This document shows, one piece after another, positions 11,793 through 23,761 of a stretch of 64,000 bases of DNA. The position numbers and the translations under genes were made by a program. Numbering within the stretch: position 1 is the stretch's first letter; each line of letters starts with the position of its first letter. Under the pieces are notes generated by a model that searched no databases, was not told the DNA's origin, and saw nothing but the letters and a program-made list of their open reading frames with translations. The DNA is from Auanema rhodensis. Taxonomy: Eukaryota > Nematoda > Chromadorea > Rhabditida > Rhabditidae. The DNA lies in the NCBI GenBank assembly GCA_964057225.1, contig OZ059896.1, positions 23,432,501-23,496,500 of the forward strand. Reading direction: 5' to 3'.

Positions 11793-13904
11793 AATTTACG
11801 TGAACTTTAATTTATGCTAATTAAATGTACACGTGATGTGCACTTGGTATGTAACTCGCTTCACGTGAAAGATAAAGAGATGCGGTTTTCAAAATTAGAT
11901 TCCCCATGTCCATATTAGTCTAAAAACAAATTTTTATTGATATTGATTCATGGTAACCATGACTTTGAAATTTACGTGAACTTTAATTTATGCTAATTAA
12001 ATGTACACGTGATGTGCACTTGGAATGTAACTCGCTTCACGTGAAAGATAAAGAGATGCGGTTTTCAAAATTAGATTCCCCATGTCCATATTAGTCTAAA
12101 AACAAATTTTTATTAATATTGGTTCATGGTAACCATGTCTTTGAAATTTACGTGAACTTTAATTTATGCTAATTAAATGTACACGTGATGTGCACTTGGT
12201 ATGTAACTCGCTTCACGTGAAAGATAAAGAAATGCGGTTTTCAAAATTAGATTCCCCATGTCCATTTTAGTCTAAAAACAAATTTTTATTGATATTGGTT
12301 CATGGTAACCATGACTTTGAAATTTACGTGAACTTTAATTTATGCTAATTAAATGTACACGTGATGTGCACTTGGTATGTAACTCGCTTCACGTGAAAGA
12401 TAAAGAGATGCGGTTTTCAAAATTAGATTCCCCATGTCCATATTAGTCTAAAAACAAATTTTTATTAATATTGGTTCATGGTAACCATGTCTTTGAAATT
12501 TACGTGAACTTTAATTTATGCTAATTAAATGTACACGTGATGTGCACTTGGTATGTAACTCGCTTCACGTGAAAGATAAAGAGATGCGGTTTTCAAAATT
12601 AGATTCCCCATGTCCATATTAGTCTAAAAACAAATTTTTATTAATATTGGTTCATGGTAACCATGTCTTTGAAATTTACGTGAACTTTAATTTATGCTAA
12701 TTAAATGTACACGTGATGTGCACTTGGTATGTAACTCGCTTCACGTGAAAGATAAAGAGATGCGGTTTTCAAAATTAGATTCCCCATGTCCATATTAGTC
12801 TAAAAACAAATTTTTATTAATATTGGTTCATGGTAACCATGTCTTTGAAATTTACGTGAACTTTAATTTATGCTAATTAAATGTACACGTGATGTGCACT
12901 TGGTATGTAACTCGCTTCACGTGAAAGATAAAGAGATGCGGTTTTCAAAATTAGATTCCCCATGTCCATATTAGTCTAAAAACAAATTTTTATTAATATT
13001 GGTTCATGGTAACCATGTCTTTGAAATTTACGTGAACTTTAATTTATGCTAATTAAATGTACACGTGATGTGCACTTGGTATGTAACTCGCTTCACGTGA
13101 AAGATAAAGAGATGCGGTTTTCAAAATTAGATTCCCCATGTCCATATTAGTCTAAAAACAAATTTTTATTAATATTGGTTCATGGTAACCATGTCTTTGA
13201 AATTTACGTGAACTTTAATTTATGCTAATTAAATGTACACGTGATGTGCACTTGGTATGTAACTCGCTTCACGTGAAAGATAAAGAGATGCGGTTTTCAA
13301 AATTAGATTCCCCATGTCCATATTAGTCTAAAAACAAATTTTTATTGATATTGATTCATGGTAACCATGACTTTGAAATTTACGTGAACTTTAATTTATG
13401 CTAATTAAATGTACACGTGATGTGCACTTGGAATGTAACTCGCTTCACGTGAAAGATAAAGAGATGCGGTTTTCAAAATTAGATTCCCCATGTCCATATT
13501 AGTCTAAAAACAAATTTTTATTAATATTGGTTCATGGTAACCATGTCTTTGAAATTTACGTGAACTTTAATTTATGCTAATTAAATGTACACGTGATGTG
13601 CACTTGGTATGTAACTCGCTTCACGTGAAAGATAAAGAAATGCGGTTTTCAAAATTAGATTCCCCATGTCCATTTTAGTCTAAAAACAAATTTTTATTGA
13701 TATTGGTTCATGGTAACCATGACTTTGAAATTTACGTGAACTTTAATTTATGCTAATTAAATGTACACGTGATGTGCACTTGGTATGTAACTCGCTTCAC
13801 GTGAAAGATAAAGAGATGCGGTTTTCAAAATTAGATTCCCCATGTCCATATTAGTCTAAAAACAAATTTTTATTAATATTGGTTCATGGTAACCATGTCT
13901 TTGA
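11793..13904. repeat. 8-monomer higher-order repeat, one full and one partial copy
   Basis: A series of distinctive monomers recurs at 1,408 bp (8 monomers): type G with g154 to a (11,946 and 13,354), then t56 to a with type A (12,024 and 13,432), then g87 to a with a122 to t (12,231 and 13,639), then type A. The first unit is 11,793-13,200, of which the last four monomers are plain type A. The second unit starts at 13,201 and stops matching after four monomers, where the copy at 13,905 is type G with g154 to t. This implies unequal exchange or block copying. Confidence 0.8.
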
Positions 13905-14432
13905 AATTTACGTGAACTTTAATTTATGCTAATTAAATGTACACGTGATGTGCACTTGGTATGTAACTCGCTTCACGTGAAAGATAAAGAGATGCGGTTT
14001 TCAAAATTAGATTCCCCATGTCCATATTAGTCTAAAAACAAATTTTTATTGATATTGTTTCATGGTAACCATGACTTTGAAATTTACGTGAACTTTAATT
14101 TATGCTAATTAAATGTACACGTGATGTGCACTTGGTATGTAACTCGCTTCACGTGAAAGATAAAGAGATGCGGTTTTCAAAATTAGATTTCCCATGTCCA
14201 TATTAGTCTAAAAACAAATTTTTATTAATATTGGTTCATGGTAACCATGTCTTTGAAATTTACGTGAACTTTAATTTATGCTAATTAAATGTACACGTGA
14301 TGTGCACTTGGTATGTAACTCGCTTCACGTGAAAGATAAAGAGATGCGGTTTTCAAAATTAGATTTCCCATGTCCATATTAGTCTAAAAACAAATTTTTA
14401 TTGATATTGGTTCATGGTAACCATGACTTTGA

Positions 14433-17248
14433 AATTTACGTGAACTTTAATTTATGCTAATTAAATGTACACGTGATGTGCACTTGGTATGTAACTCGCT
14501 TCACGTGAAAGATAAAGAGATGCGGTTTTCAAAATTAGATTCCCCATTTCCATATTAGTCTAAAAACAAATTTTTATCGATATTGGTTCATGGTAACCAT
14601 GATTTTGAAATTTACGTGAATTTTAATTTATGCTAATTAAATGTACACGTGATGTGCACTTGGTATGTAACTCGCTTCACGTGAAAGATAAAGAGATGCG
14701 GTTTTCAAAATTAGATTCCCCATGTCCATATTAGTCTAAAAACAAATTTTTATTAATATTGGTTCATGGTAACCATGTCTTTGAAATTTACGTGAACTTT
14801 AATTTATTCTAATTAAATGTACACGTGATGTGCACTTGGTATGTAACTCGCTTCACGTGAAAGATAAAGAGATGCGGTTTTCAAAATTAGATTTCCCATG
14901 TCCATATTAGTCTAAAAACAAATTTTTATTGATATTGGTTCATGGTAACCATGACTTTGAAATTTACGTGAACTTTAATTTATGCTAATTAAATGTACAC
15001 GTGATGTGCACTTGGTATGTAACTCGCTTCACGTGAAAGATAAAGAGATGCGGTTTTCAAAATTAGATTTCCCATGTCCATATTAGTCTAAAAACAAATT
15101 TTTATTGATATTGGTTCATGGTAACCATGACTTTGAAATTTACGTGAACTTTAATTTATGCTAATTAAATGTACACGTGATGTGCACTTGGTATGTAACT
15201 CGCTTCACGTGAAAGATAAAGAGATGCGGTTTTCAAAATTAGATTTCCCATTTCCATATTAGTCTAAAAACAAATTTTTATTGATATTGGTTCATGGTAA
15301 CCATGATTTTGAAATTTACGTGAACTTTAATTTATGCTAATTAAATGTACACGTGATGTGCACTTGGTATGTAACTCGCTTCACGTGAAAGATAAAGAAA
15401 TGCGGTTTTCAAAATTAGATTCCCCATGTCCATATTAGTCTAAAAACAAATTTTTATTGATATTGGTTCATGGTAACCATGACTTTGAAATTTACGTGAA
15501 CTTTAATTTATGCTAATTAAATGTACACGTGATGTGCACTTGGTATGTAACTCGCTTCACGTGAAAGATAAAGAGATGCGGTTTTCAAAATTAGATTCCC
15601 CATGTCCATATTAGTCTAAAAACAAATTTTTATTGATATTGGTTCATGGTAACCATGACTTTGAAATTTACGTGAACTTTAATTTATGCTAATTAAATGT
15701 ACACGTGATGTGCACTTGGTATGTAACTCGCTTCACGTGAAAGATAAAGAGATGCGGTTTTCAAAATTAGATTCCCCATGTCCATATTAGTCTAAAAACA
15801 AATTTTTATTAATATTGGTTCATGGTAACCATGTCTTTGAAATTTACGTGAACTTTAATTTATGCTAATTAAATGTACACGTGATGTGCACTTGGTATGT
15901 AACTCGCTTCACGTGAAAGATAAAGAGATGCGGTTTTCAAAATTAGATTCCCCATTTCCATATTAGTCTAAAAACAAATTTTTATCGATATTGGTTCATG
16001 GTAACCATGATTTTGAAATTTACGTGAATTTTAATTTATGCTAATTAAATGTACACGTGATGTGCACTTGGTATGTAACTCGCTTCACGTGAAAGATAAA
16101 GAGATGCGGTTTTCAAAATTAGATTCCCCATGTCCATATTAGTCTAAAAACAAATTTTTATTAATATTGGTTCATGGTAACCATGTCTTTGAAATTTACG
16201 TGAACTTTAATTTATTCTAATTAAATGTACACGTGATGTGCACTTGGTATGTAACTCGCTTCACGTGAAAGATAAAGAGATGCGGTTTTCAAAATTAGAT
16301 TTCCCATGTCCATATTAGTCTAAAAACAAATTTTTATTGATATTGGTTCATGGTAACCATGACTTTGAAATTTACGTGAACTTTAATTTATGCTAATTAA
16401 ATGTACACGTGATGTGCACTTGGTATGTAACTCGCTTCACGTGAAAGATAAAGAGATGCGGTTTTCAAAATTAGATTTCCCATGTCCATATTAGTCTAAA
16501 AACAAATTTTTATTGATATTGGTTCATGGTAACCATGACTTTGAAATTTACGTGAACTTTAATTTATGCTAATTAAATGTACACGTGATGTGCACTTGGT
16601 ATGTAACTCGCTTCACGTGAAAGATAAAGAGATGCGGTTTTCAAAATTAGATTTCCCATTTCCATATTAGTCTAAAAACAAATTTTTATTGATATTGGTT
16701 CATGGTAACCATGATTTTGAAATTTACGTGAACTTTAATTTATGCTAATTAAATGTACACGTGATGTGCACTTGGTATGTAACTCGCTTCACGTGAAAGA
16801 TAAAGAAATGCGGTTTTCAAAATTAGATTCCCCATGTCCATATTAGTCTAAAAACAAATTTTTATTGATATTGGTTCATGGTAACCATGACTTTGAAATT
16901 TACGTGAACTTTAATTTATGCTAATTAAATGTACACGTGATGTGCACTTGGTATGTAACTCGCTTCACGTGAAAGATAAAGAGATGCGGTTTTCAAAATT
17001 AGATTCCCCATGTCCATATTAGTCTAAAAACAAATTTTTATTGATATTGGTTCATGGTAACCATGACTTTGAAATTTACGTGAACTTTAATTTATGCTAA
17101 TTAAATGTACACGTGATGTGCACTTGGTATGTAACTCGCTTCACGTGAAAGATAAAGAGATGCGGATTTCAAAATTAAATTCCCCATGTCCATATTAGTC
17201 TAAAAACAAATTTTAATTGATATTGGTTCATGGTAACCATGACTTTGA
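14433..17248. repeat. 8-monomer higher-order repeat, two tandem copies (1,408 bp each)
   Basis: Copy 1 is 14,433-15,840 and copy 2 is 15,841-17,248. Both carry the same ordered variants: g116 to t with t146 to c and c171 to t; then c13 to t with type A; then g24 to t with c110 to t; then c110 to t; then c110 to t with g116 to t and c171 to t; then g87 to a; then a plain monomer. The eighth monomers differ: plain type A in copy 1, and g106 to a with t143 to a in copy 2. Seven shared rare variants in order make a duplication the only reasonable reading. Confidence 0.88.
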
Positions 17249-17424
17249 AATTTACGTGAACTTTAATTTATGCTAATTAAATGTACACGTGATGTGCACT
17301 TGGTATGTAACTCGCTTCACGTGAAAGATAAAGAGATGCGGTTTTCAAAATTAGATTCCCCATGTCCATATTAGTCTAAAAACAAATTTTTATTGATATT
17401 GGTTCATGGTAACCATGACTTTGA
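16545..17424. repeat. Five-monomer block duplicated at 18,130-19,009
   Basis: The ordered monomers are c110t/g116t/c171t, g87a, plain, g106a with t143a, and plain. They recur with an offset of 1,585 bp, which is nine monomers plus the single inserted base at about 18,081. The rare g106/t143 combination at 17,178 and 18,763 ties the copies together. Phase 94 is a in the first copy only (17,166). Confidence 0.8.
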
Positions 17425-17952
17425 AATTTACGTGAACTTTAATTTATGCTAATTAAATGTACACGTGATGTGCACTTGGTATGTAACTCGCTTCACGTGA
17501 AAGATAAAGAGATGCGGTTTTCAAAATTAGATTTCCCATTTCCATATTAGTCTAAAAACAAATTTTTATTGATATTGGTTCATGGTAACCATGATTTTGA
17601 AATTTACGTGAACTTTAATTTATGCTAATTAAATGTACACGTGATGTGCACTTGGTATGTAACTCGCTTCACGTGAAAGATAAAGAAATGCGGTTTTCAA
17701 AATTAGATTCCCCATGTCCATATTAGTCTAAAAACAAATTTTTATTGATATTGGTTCATGGTAACCATGACTTTGAAATTTACGTGAACTTTAATTTATG
17801 CTAATTAAATGTACACGTGATGTGCACTTGGTATGTAACTCGCTTCACGTGAAAGATAAAGAGATGCGGTTTTCAAAATTAGATTCCCCATGTCCATATT
17901 AGTCTAAAAACAAATTTTTATTAATATTGGTTCATGGTAACCATGACTTTGA

Positions 17953-18129
17953 AATTTACGTGAACTTTAATTTATGCTAATTAAATGTACACGTGATGTG
18001 CACTTGGTATGTAACTCGCTTCACGTGAAAGATAAAGAGATGCGGTTTTCAAAATTAGATTTCCCATGTCCATATTAGTCCTAAAAACAAATTTTTTTTG
18101 ATATTGGTTCATGGTAACCATGACTTTGA
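17953..18129. repeat. 177-bp monomer: the only length variant
   Basis: This copy has an extra c after phase 128 (near 18,081) and has t in place of a144, giving a run of eight t. It shifts the register by one for the rest of the window. No other copy I checked departs from 176 bp. The extra base and the homopolymer run lie close together, so a sequencing or polishing error is possible as well as a true insertion. Confidence 0.85.
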
Positions 18130-19361
18130 AATTTACGTGAACTTTAATTTATGCTAATTAAATGTACACGTGATGTGCACTTGGTATGTAACTCGCTTCA
18201 CGTGAAAGATAAAGAGATGCGGTTTTCAAAATTAGATTTCCCATTTCCATATTAGTCTAAAAACAAATTTTTATTGATATTGGTTCATGGTAACCATGAT
18301 TTTGAAATTTACGTGAACTTTAATTTATGCTAATTAAATGTACACGTGATGTGCACTTGGTATGTAACTCGCTTCACGTGAAAGATAAAGAAATGCGGTT
18401 TTCAAAATTAGATTCCCCATGTCCATATTAGTCTAAAAACAAATTTTTATTGATATTGGTTCATGGTAACCATGACTTTGAAATTTACGTGAACTTTAAT
18501 TTATGCTAATTAAATGTACACGTGATGTGCACTTGGTATGTAACTCGCTTCACGTGAAAGATAAAGAGATGCGGTTTTCAAAATTAGATTCCCCATGTCC
18601 ATATTAGTCTAAAAACAAATTTTTATTGATATTGGTTCATGGTAACCATGACTTTGAAATTTACGTGAACTTTAATTTATGCTAATTAAATGTACACGTG
18701 ATGTGCACTTGGTATGTAACTCGCTTCACGTGAAAGATAAAGAGATGCGGTTTTCAAAATTAAATTCCCCATGTCCATATTAGTCTAAAAACAAATTTTA
18801 ATTGATATTGGTTCATGGTAACCATGACTTTGAAATTTACGTGAACTTTAATTTATGCTAATTAAATGTACACGTGATGTGCACTTGGTATGTAACTCGC
18901 TTCACGTGAAAGATAAAGAGATGCGGTTTTCAAAATTAGATTCCCCATGTCCATATTAGTCTAAAAACAAATTTTTATTGATATTGGTTCATGGTAACCA
19001 TGACTTTGAAATTTACGTGAACTTTAATTTATGCTAATTAAATGTACACGTGATGTGCACTTGGTATGTAACTCGCTTCACGTGAAAGATAAAGAGATGC
19101 GGTTTTCAAAATTAGATTCCCCATGTCCATATTAGTCTAAAAACAAATTTTTATTAATATTGGTTCATGGTAACCATGTCTTTGAAATTTACGTGAACTT
19201 TAATTTATGCTAATTAAATGTACACGTGATGTGCACTTGGTATGTAACTCGCTTCACGTGAAAGATAAAGAGATGCGGTTTTCAAAATTAGATTCCCCAT
19301 GTCCATATTAGTCTAAAAACAAATTTTTATTGATATTGGTTCATGGTAACCATGACTTTGA

Positions 19362-22300
19362 AATTTACGTGAACTTTAATTTATGCTAATTAAATGTACA
19401 CGTGATGTGCACTTGGTATGTAACTCGCTTCACGTGAAAGATAAAGAGATGCGGTTTTCAAAATTAGATTCCCCATGTCCATATTAGTCTAAAAACAAAT
19501 TTTTATTAATATTGGTTCATGGTAACCATGTCTTTGAAATTTACGTGAACTTTAATTTATGCTAATTAAATGTACACGTGATGTGCACTTGGTATGTAAC
19601 TCGCTTCACGTGAAAGATAAAGAGATGCGGTTTTCAAAATTAGATTCCCCATGTCCATATTAGTCTAAAAACAAATTTTTATTAATATTGGTTCATGGTA
19701 ACCATGTCTTTGAAATTTACGTGAACTTTAATTTATGCTAATTAAATGTACACGTGATGTGCACTTGGTATGTAACTCGCTTCACGTGAAAGATAAAGCG
19801 ATGCGGTTTTCAAAATTAGATTCCCCATGTCCATATTAGTCTAAAAACAAATTTTTATTAATATTGGTTCATGGTAACCATGTCTTTGAAATTTACGTGA
19901 ACTTTAATTTATGCTAATTAAATGTACACGTGATGTGCACTTGGTATGTAACTCGCTTCACGTGAAAGATAAAGAGATGCGGTTTTTAAAATAAGATTCC
20001 CCATGTCCATATTAGTCTAAAAACAAATTTTTATTAATATTGGTTCATGGTAACCATGTCTTTGAAATTTACGTGAACTTTAATTTATGCTAATTAAATG
20101 TACACGTGGTGTGCACTTGGTATGTAACTCGCTTCACGTGAAAGATAAAGAGATGCGGTTTTCAAAATTAGATTCCCCATGTCCATATTAGTCTAAAAAC
20201 AAATTTTTATTAATATTGGTTCATGGTAACCATGTCTTTGAAATTTACGTGAACTTTAATTTATGCTAATTAAATGTACACGTGATGTGCACTTGGTATG
20301 TAACTCGCTTCACGTGAAAGATAAAGAGATGCGGTTTTCAAAATTAGATTCCCCATGTCCATATTAGTCTAAAAACAAATTTTTATTAATATTGGTTCAT
20401 GGTAACCATGTCTTTGAAATTTACGTGAACTTTAATTTATGCTAATTAAATGTACACGTGATGTGCACTTGGTATGTAACTCGCTTCACGTGAAAGATAA
20501 AGAGATGCGGTTTTCAAAATTAGATTCCCCATGTCCATATTAGTCTAAAAACAAATTTTTATTAATATTGGTTCATGGTAACCATGTCTTTGAAATTTAC
20601 GTGAACTTTAATTTATGCTAATTAAATGTACACGTGATGTGCACTTGGTATGTAACTCGCTTCACGTGAAAGATAAAGAGATGCGGTTTTCAAAATTAGA
20701 TTCCCCATGTCCATATTAGTCTAAAAACAAATTTTTATTAATATTGGTTCATGCTAACCATGTCTTTGAAATTTACGTGAACTTTAATTTATGCTAATTA
20801 AATGTACACGTGATGTGCACTTGGTATGTAACTCGCTTCACGTGAAAGATAAAGCGATGCGGTTTTCAAAATTAGATTCCCCATGTCCATATTAGTCTAA
20901 AAACAAATTTTTATTAATATTGGTTCATGGTAACCATGTCTTTGAAATTTACGTGAACTTTAATTTATGCTAATTAAATGAACACGTGATGTGCACTTGG
21001 TATGTAACTCGCTTCACGTGAAAGATAAAGAGATGCGGTTTTCAAAATTAGATTCCCCATGTCCATATTAGTCTAAAAACAAATTTTTATTAATATTGGT
21101 TCATGGTAACCATGTCTTTGAAATTTACGTGAACTTTAATTTATGCTAATTAAATGTACACGTGATGTGCACTTGGTATGTAACTCGCTTCACGTGAAAG
21201 ATAAAGAGATGCGGTTTTCAAAATTAGATTCCCCATGTCCATATTAGTCTAAAAACAAATTTTTATTAATATTGGTTCATGGTAACCATGTCTTTGAAAT
21301 TTACGTGAACTTTAATTTATGCTAATTAAATGTACACGTGATGTGCACTTGGTATGTAACTCGCTTCACGTGAAAGATAAAGAGATGCGGTTTTCAAAAT
21401 TAGATTCCCCATGTCCATATTAGTCTAAAAACAAATTTTTATTAATATTGGTTCATGGTAACCATGTCTTTGAAATTTACGTGAACTTTAATTTATGCTA
21501 ATTAAATGTACACGTGATGTGCACTTGGTATGTAACTCGCTTCACGTGAAAGATAAAGAGATGCGGTTTTCAAAATTAGATTCCCCATGTCCATATTAGT
21601 CTAAAAACAAATTTTTATTAATATTGGTTCATGGTAACCATGTCTTTGAAATTTACGTGAACTTTAATTTATGCTAATTAAATGTACACGTGATGTGCAC
21701 TTGGTATGTAACTCGCTTCACGTGAAAGATAAAGAGATGCGGTTTTCAAAATTAGATTCCCCATGTCCATATTAGTCTAAAAACAAATTTTTATTAATAT
21801 TGGTTCATGGTAACCATGTCTTTGAAATTTACGTGAACTTTAATTTATGCTAATTAAATGTACACGTGATGTGCACTTGGTATGTAACTCGCTTCACGTG
21901 AAAGATAAAGAGATGCGGTTTTCAAAATTAGATTCCCCATGTCCATATTAGTCTAAAAACAAATTTTTATTAATATTGGTTCATGGTAACCATGTCTTTG
22001 AAATTTACGTGAACTTTAATTTATGCTAATTAAATGTACACGTGATGTGCACTTGGTATGTAACTCGCTTCACGTGAAAGATAAAGAGATGCGGTTTTCA
22101 AAATTAGATTCCCCATGTCCATATTAGTCTAAAAACAAATTTTTATTAATATTGGTTCATGGTAACCATGTCTTTGAAATTTACGTGAACTTTAATTTAT
22201 GCTAATTAAATGTACACGTGATGTGCACTTGGTATGTAACTCGCTTCACGTGAAAGATAAAGAGATGCGGTTTTCAAAATTAGATTCCCCATGTCCATAT

Positions 22301-23761
22301 TAGTCTAAAAACAAATTTTTATTAATATTGGTTCATGGTAACCATGTCTTTGAAATTTACGTGAACTTTAATTTATGCTAATTAAATGTACACGTGATGT
22401 GCACTTGGTATGTAACTCGCTTCACGTGAAAGATAAAGAGATGCGGTTTTCAAAATTAGATTCCCCATGTCCATATTAGTCTAAAAACAAATTTTTATTA
22501 ATATTGGTTCATGGTAACCATGTCTTTGAAATTTACGTGAACTTTAATTTATGCTAATTAAATGTACACGTGATGTGCACTTGGTATGTAACTCGCTTCA
22601 CGTGAAAGATAAAGAGATGCGGTTTTCAAAATTAGATTCCCCATGTCCATATTAGTCTAAAAACAAATTTTTATTAATATTGGTTCATGGTAACCATGTC
22701 TTTGAAATTTACGTGAACTTTAATTTATGCTAATTAAATGTACACGTGATGTGCACTTGGTATGTAACTCGCTTCACGTGAAAGATAAAGAGATGCGGTT
22801 TTCAAAATTAGATTCCCCATGTCCATATTAGTCTAAAAACAAATTTTTATTAATATTGGTTCATGGTAACCATGTCTTTGAAATTTACGTGAACTTTAAT
22901 TTATGCTAATTAAATGTACACGTGATGTGCACTTGGTATGTAACTCGCTTCACGTGAAAGATAAAGAGATGCGGTTTTCAAAATTAGATTCCCCATGTCC
23001 ATATTAGTCTAAAAACAAATTTTTATTAATATTGGTTCATGGTAACCATGTCTTTGAAATTTACGTGAACTTTAATTTATGCTAATTAAATGTACACGTG
23101 ATGTGCACTTGGTATGTAACTCGCTTCACGTGAAAGATAAAGAGATGCGGTTTTCAAAATTAGATTCCCCATGTCCATATTAGTCTAAAAACAAATTTTT
23201 ATTAATATTGGTTCATGGTAACCATGTCTTTGAAATTTACGTGAACTTTAATTTATGCTAATTAAATGTACACGTGATGTGCACTTGGTATGTAACTCGC
23301 TTCACGTGAAAGATAAAGAGATGCGGTTTTCAAAATTAGATTCCCCATGTCCATATTAGTCTAAAAACAAATTTTTATTAATATTGGTTCATGGTAACCA
23401 TGTCTTTGAAATTTACGTGAACTTTAATTTATGCTAATTAAATGTACACGTGATGTGCACTTGGTATGTAACTCGCTTCACGTGAAAGATAAAAAGATGC
23501 GGTTTTCAAAATTAGATTCCCCATGTCCATATTAGTCTAAAAACAAATTTTTATTAATATTGGTTCATGGTAACCATGTCTTTGAAATTTACGTGAACTT
23601 TAATTTATGCTAATTAAATGTACACGTGATGTGCACTTGGTATGTAACTCGCTTCACGTGAAAGATAAAGAGATGCGGTTTTCAAAATTAGATTCCCCAT
23701 GTCCATATTAGTCTAAAAACAAATTTTTATTAATATTGGTTCATGGTAACCATGTCTTTGA
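19362..23761. repeat. Pure type A domain, 25 consecutive monomers
   Basis: All 25 copies have a147 and t170. Only scattered single changes are visible: a86 to c (19,799 and 20,856), two changes near 19,987 and 19,994, a44 to g near 20,109, g161 to c at 20,754, t36 to a at 20,981 and g85 to a at 23,494. Between the last two, about 14 monomers appear identical. Such uniformity suggests the most recent local amplification in the window. The preceding monomer (19,186) and the following one (23,762) are type G. Confidence 0.88.
20982..23493. repeat. Homogeneous core: about 14 identical monomers
   Basis: I found no difference from the type A consensus over these roughly 2.5 kb, the longest run without a variant that I noticed. 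It is bounded by unique changes at 20,981 (t36 to a) and 23,494 (g85 to a). Identity at this level implies very recent expansion or gene conversion. A collapse or expansion error in assembly would look the same. Confidence 0.75.

Larger units (their letters stand above)
5281..13904. repeat. Mostly type A satellite segment
   Basis: Forty-nine monomers, mostly a147/t170, with scattered type G copies near 5,780, 8,420, 10,355, 10,710, 11,940, 12,290, 13,350 and 13,700. Two block duplications are visible. Monomers at 6,161-7,216 match 9,153-10,208 (offset 2,992 bp, 17 monomers), sharing two a147/a170 copies and a double substitution at phases 64-65 (7,104-7,105 and 10,096-10,097). Monomers from 5,633 match from 8,273 (offset 2,640 bp, 15 monomers), sharing t127 to a. 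Confidence 0.85.
13905..19361. repeat. Mostly type G satellite segment
   Basis: Thirty-one monomers, mainly g147/a170, with type A copies near 14,230, 14,755, 15,810, 16,165 and 19,155. Changes at c110 to t, g116 to t and c171 to t are frequent and combine in a marker monomer that is always followed by one with g87 to a. That pair occurs at 15,137, 16,545, 17,425 and 18,130. The segment holds the two 8-monomer units described separately and the only length variant in the window. Confidence 0.85.
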
